Shown piece by piece: positions 63,169 to 64,000 of a stretch of 64,000 nt of DNA. The stretch is from Indioceanicola profundi (GTDB taxonomy: Bacteria; Pseudomonadota; Alphaproteobacteria; Azospirillales; Azospirillaceae). Made by a program: the position numbers and the translations under genes. Below the pieces are notes generated by a model. That model made no database searches. It worked only from the letters and a program-made list of their open reading frames with translations, and was not told where the DNA came from. The number at the start of each line of letters is the position of its first letter. The first letter of the stretch is position 1. Location of the stretch: positions 1 to 64,000 of the forward strand of contig NZ_CP030128.1 in NCBI RefSeq assembly GCF_003568845.1, given 5' to 3'.

Positions 63169-63564
63169 CTAATGTGCCAAGGCTCGGCCATCCATTGGCC
63201 CGAGGTTCGTCGCCTTCCAGACGGCCGCCTCGATCTGCTCCGGGGTGAAGGGCTTGGGCACTGCTGCCGAGGCGCCGACCAGAGTGGCCTCGCGCCTGCC
63301 GACCGTTCCTGACACCATGATGACCGGAATGCCGAGCGTGCTGGAAATGGCAGCCGCGGCGACCAGGCCTGAGGTCCCTTCCGCCAGCACCCCGTCCATG
63401 GTGACCAGATCCGGGCGATGCTGTCGCGCAAGCTCCAGCGCCTCAGGCCCAGTGCGGGCCATCCAGCAGACTTCATGGCCCAACTCGGCGAGCGTGTCTT
63501 CCAGCGCCATGGCGATCAGCGCCTCATCCTCCGCCACAAGGACCTTGAAGATGTTCGGTGCCAT
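63169..63564 (-). CDS. Single-domain response regulator
   Basis: A 131-residue receiver: VLVAEDEALIAMALEDTLAE, Asp in PDLVTMDGVLAEGTSG, Lys in AVPKPFTPEQIEAAV. The CheY-like core is complete, but an output domain is absent. It is separated from the 62686 gene by 24 bp, so the two are probably co-transcribed. Confidence 0.85.
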   Translation of the reverse strand: MAPNIFKVLVAEDEALIAMALEDTLAELGHEVCWMARTGPEALELARQHRPDLVTMDGVLAEGTSGLVAAAAISSTLGIPVIMVSGTVGRREATLVGASAAVPKPFTPEQIEAAVWKATNLGPMDGRALAH

Positions 63565-63783
63565 TTGGGTACCTCACAAACTTCTAATGAACGGAGCGCC
63601 AACGTGCGCCTGCCAAGGGAGTTCCGCTACGCATTGTAGGTACCGTAACGCATATTGCGTCCGGGACCAGGTTGGAAAGGTGCCGGGCAGCGAACAGGGT
63701 TTGATGTATTCTCCGGGCGGAGGCAGCAATCAGCGCGGAAGGCAGAGCAGGCTTGGGCCATCTCCGGGGTCGGGCCACCAGCT

Positions 63784-64000
63784 TCACGAACTCGGCGGCG
63801 GGCTTATCAGTGCAGCCATGGCCGCCGTGAGGGACTGCCGGGAGAACGGCTTGGCCAGGCGGGGCGCGTCTCCCCAATCCGCATCCAGCACGTCCTCATA
63901 GCCTGTGCACAGCAGGACCCGAATGCCACGGCTGCGCAGCCGCCGGGCCAGGGGCAATGACGAGCACCCGTGCATATCCACGTCCAGCACGGCGGCATCC
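63784..64000 (-). CDS. Response-regulator receiver, 3' part (runs off the window)
   Basis: The frame entering from the end of the window reads AVLDVDMHGCSSLPLARRLR, then IRVLLCTGYED and the Lys-containing RLAKPFSRQSL, the second half of a receiver domain with its Asp just inside the window. The N-terminal half is not in the window. It stops at 63784. Confidence 0.75.
   Translation of the reverse strand, partial: DAAVLDVDMHGCSSLPLARRLRSRGIRVLLCTGYEDVLDADWGDAPRLAKPFSRQSLTAAMAALISPPPSS

Noticed and set aside
1-64000. CRISPR arrays, tRNA or rRNA genes
   Set aside because: No regularly spaced repeats, no cloverleaf with a CCA-type end and no conserved rRNA stretches were noticed; a dedicated scan (tRNA and CRISPR finders) could still change this.

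Overview
The window is GC-rich DNA from an alphaproteobacterium, most likely of the Rhodospirillales/Azospirillum type. Supporting signs are a fragment of a 5-aminolevulinate synthase of the alphaproteobacterial (C4) pathway, a napEFDABC operon, DctP- and TAXI-type TRAP transporters, a mau cluster and a large load of insertion sequences. The genus is an inference. No rRNA, tRNA, CRISPR array or replication gene was seen. The mix of catabolic cassettes, IS debris and stress or defence genes looks like a plasmid, chromid or accessory island.

Layout. (1) 75-5399: a DctP/DctQ/DctM TRAP transporter followed by a cyclase-family hydrolase and an amidase. (2) 5417-8574: a nested IS scar in which an IS6 remnant is cut by an IS481 element, which is broken by a complete ISL3 element, followed by an IS110 5' end. 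(3) 9022-18799: a methylamine dehydrogenase cluster in the order cyt c, mauF, B, E, D, A, J, araC-type regulator, mauG, L, M, N. It has no amicyanin gene (mauC), but MauL carries a full type-1 copper ligand set. (4) 19012-19542: fragments of IS110 and IS21 elements. (5) 19849-22602: a DUF2306 membrane protein with a LytS/LytTR two-component pair, followed by a complete IS6 element (22645-23488). (6) 23505-36366: a LysR-controlled acyl-CoA catabolic unit (enoyl-CoA hydratase; 3-hydroxyacyl-CoA dehydrogenase, thiolase, glutaryl-CoA-type dehydrogenase, ADP-forming acyl-CoA synthetase), a TAXI-TRAP transporter and an AEC transporter. Three copies of one operator-like motif tie the unit together. 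(7) 36401-37650: a second IS6 remnant, two unassigned genes and an FNR-type site. (8) 38007-43962 (minus strand): periplasmic nitrate reductase napEFDABC with moeA translationally coupled at the end. (9) 44154-50407: a DUF4142 protein, broken hemA and cus-type copper-efflux remnants, flavohemoglobin, and a stress/membrane locus with two DUF2382 proteins. (10) 50469-51265: IS481 and IS110 remnants. (11) 51292-55744: an alpha/beta hydrolase, short-chain dehydrogenases and a LysR regulator. (12) 56122-64000: HU, small genes, a TIR/TIR/SLOG cassette (57679-60040) with a decayed third TIR gene beside it, a frameshifted Crp/Fnr regulator, a sigma-region-4 fragment, CsbD and three receiver-domain proteins, the last running off the window.

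How they work together. MauB/MauA oxidise methylamine in the periplasm. MauD/E/F mature the disulfide-rich small subunit, MauG builds its TTQ cofactor, and electrons should leave through the small cytochrome c and/or the cupredoxin-like MauL. The TAXI transporter would import an organic acid that is activated and beta-oxidised by the LysR-controlled enzymes. Nap reduces nitrate in the periplasm and flavohemoglobin removes nitric oxide.

The most interesting candidate is the TIR (DUF1863/ThsB-like) + TIR + stand-alone SLOG operon. It resembles a Thoeris anti-phage system in which the sensor and effector of ThsA are split into two proteins.
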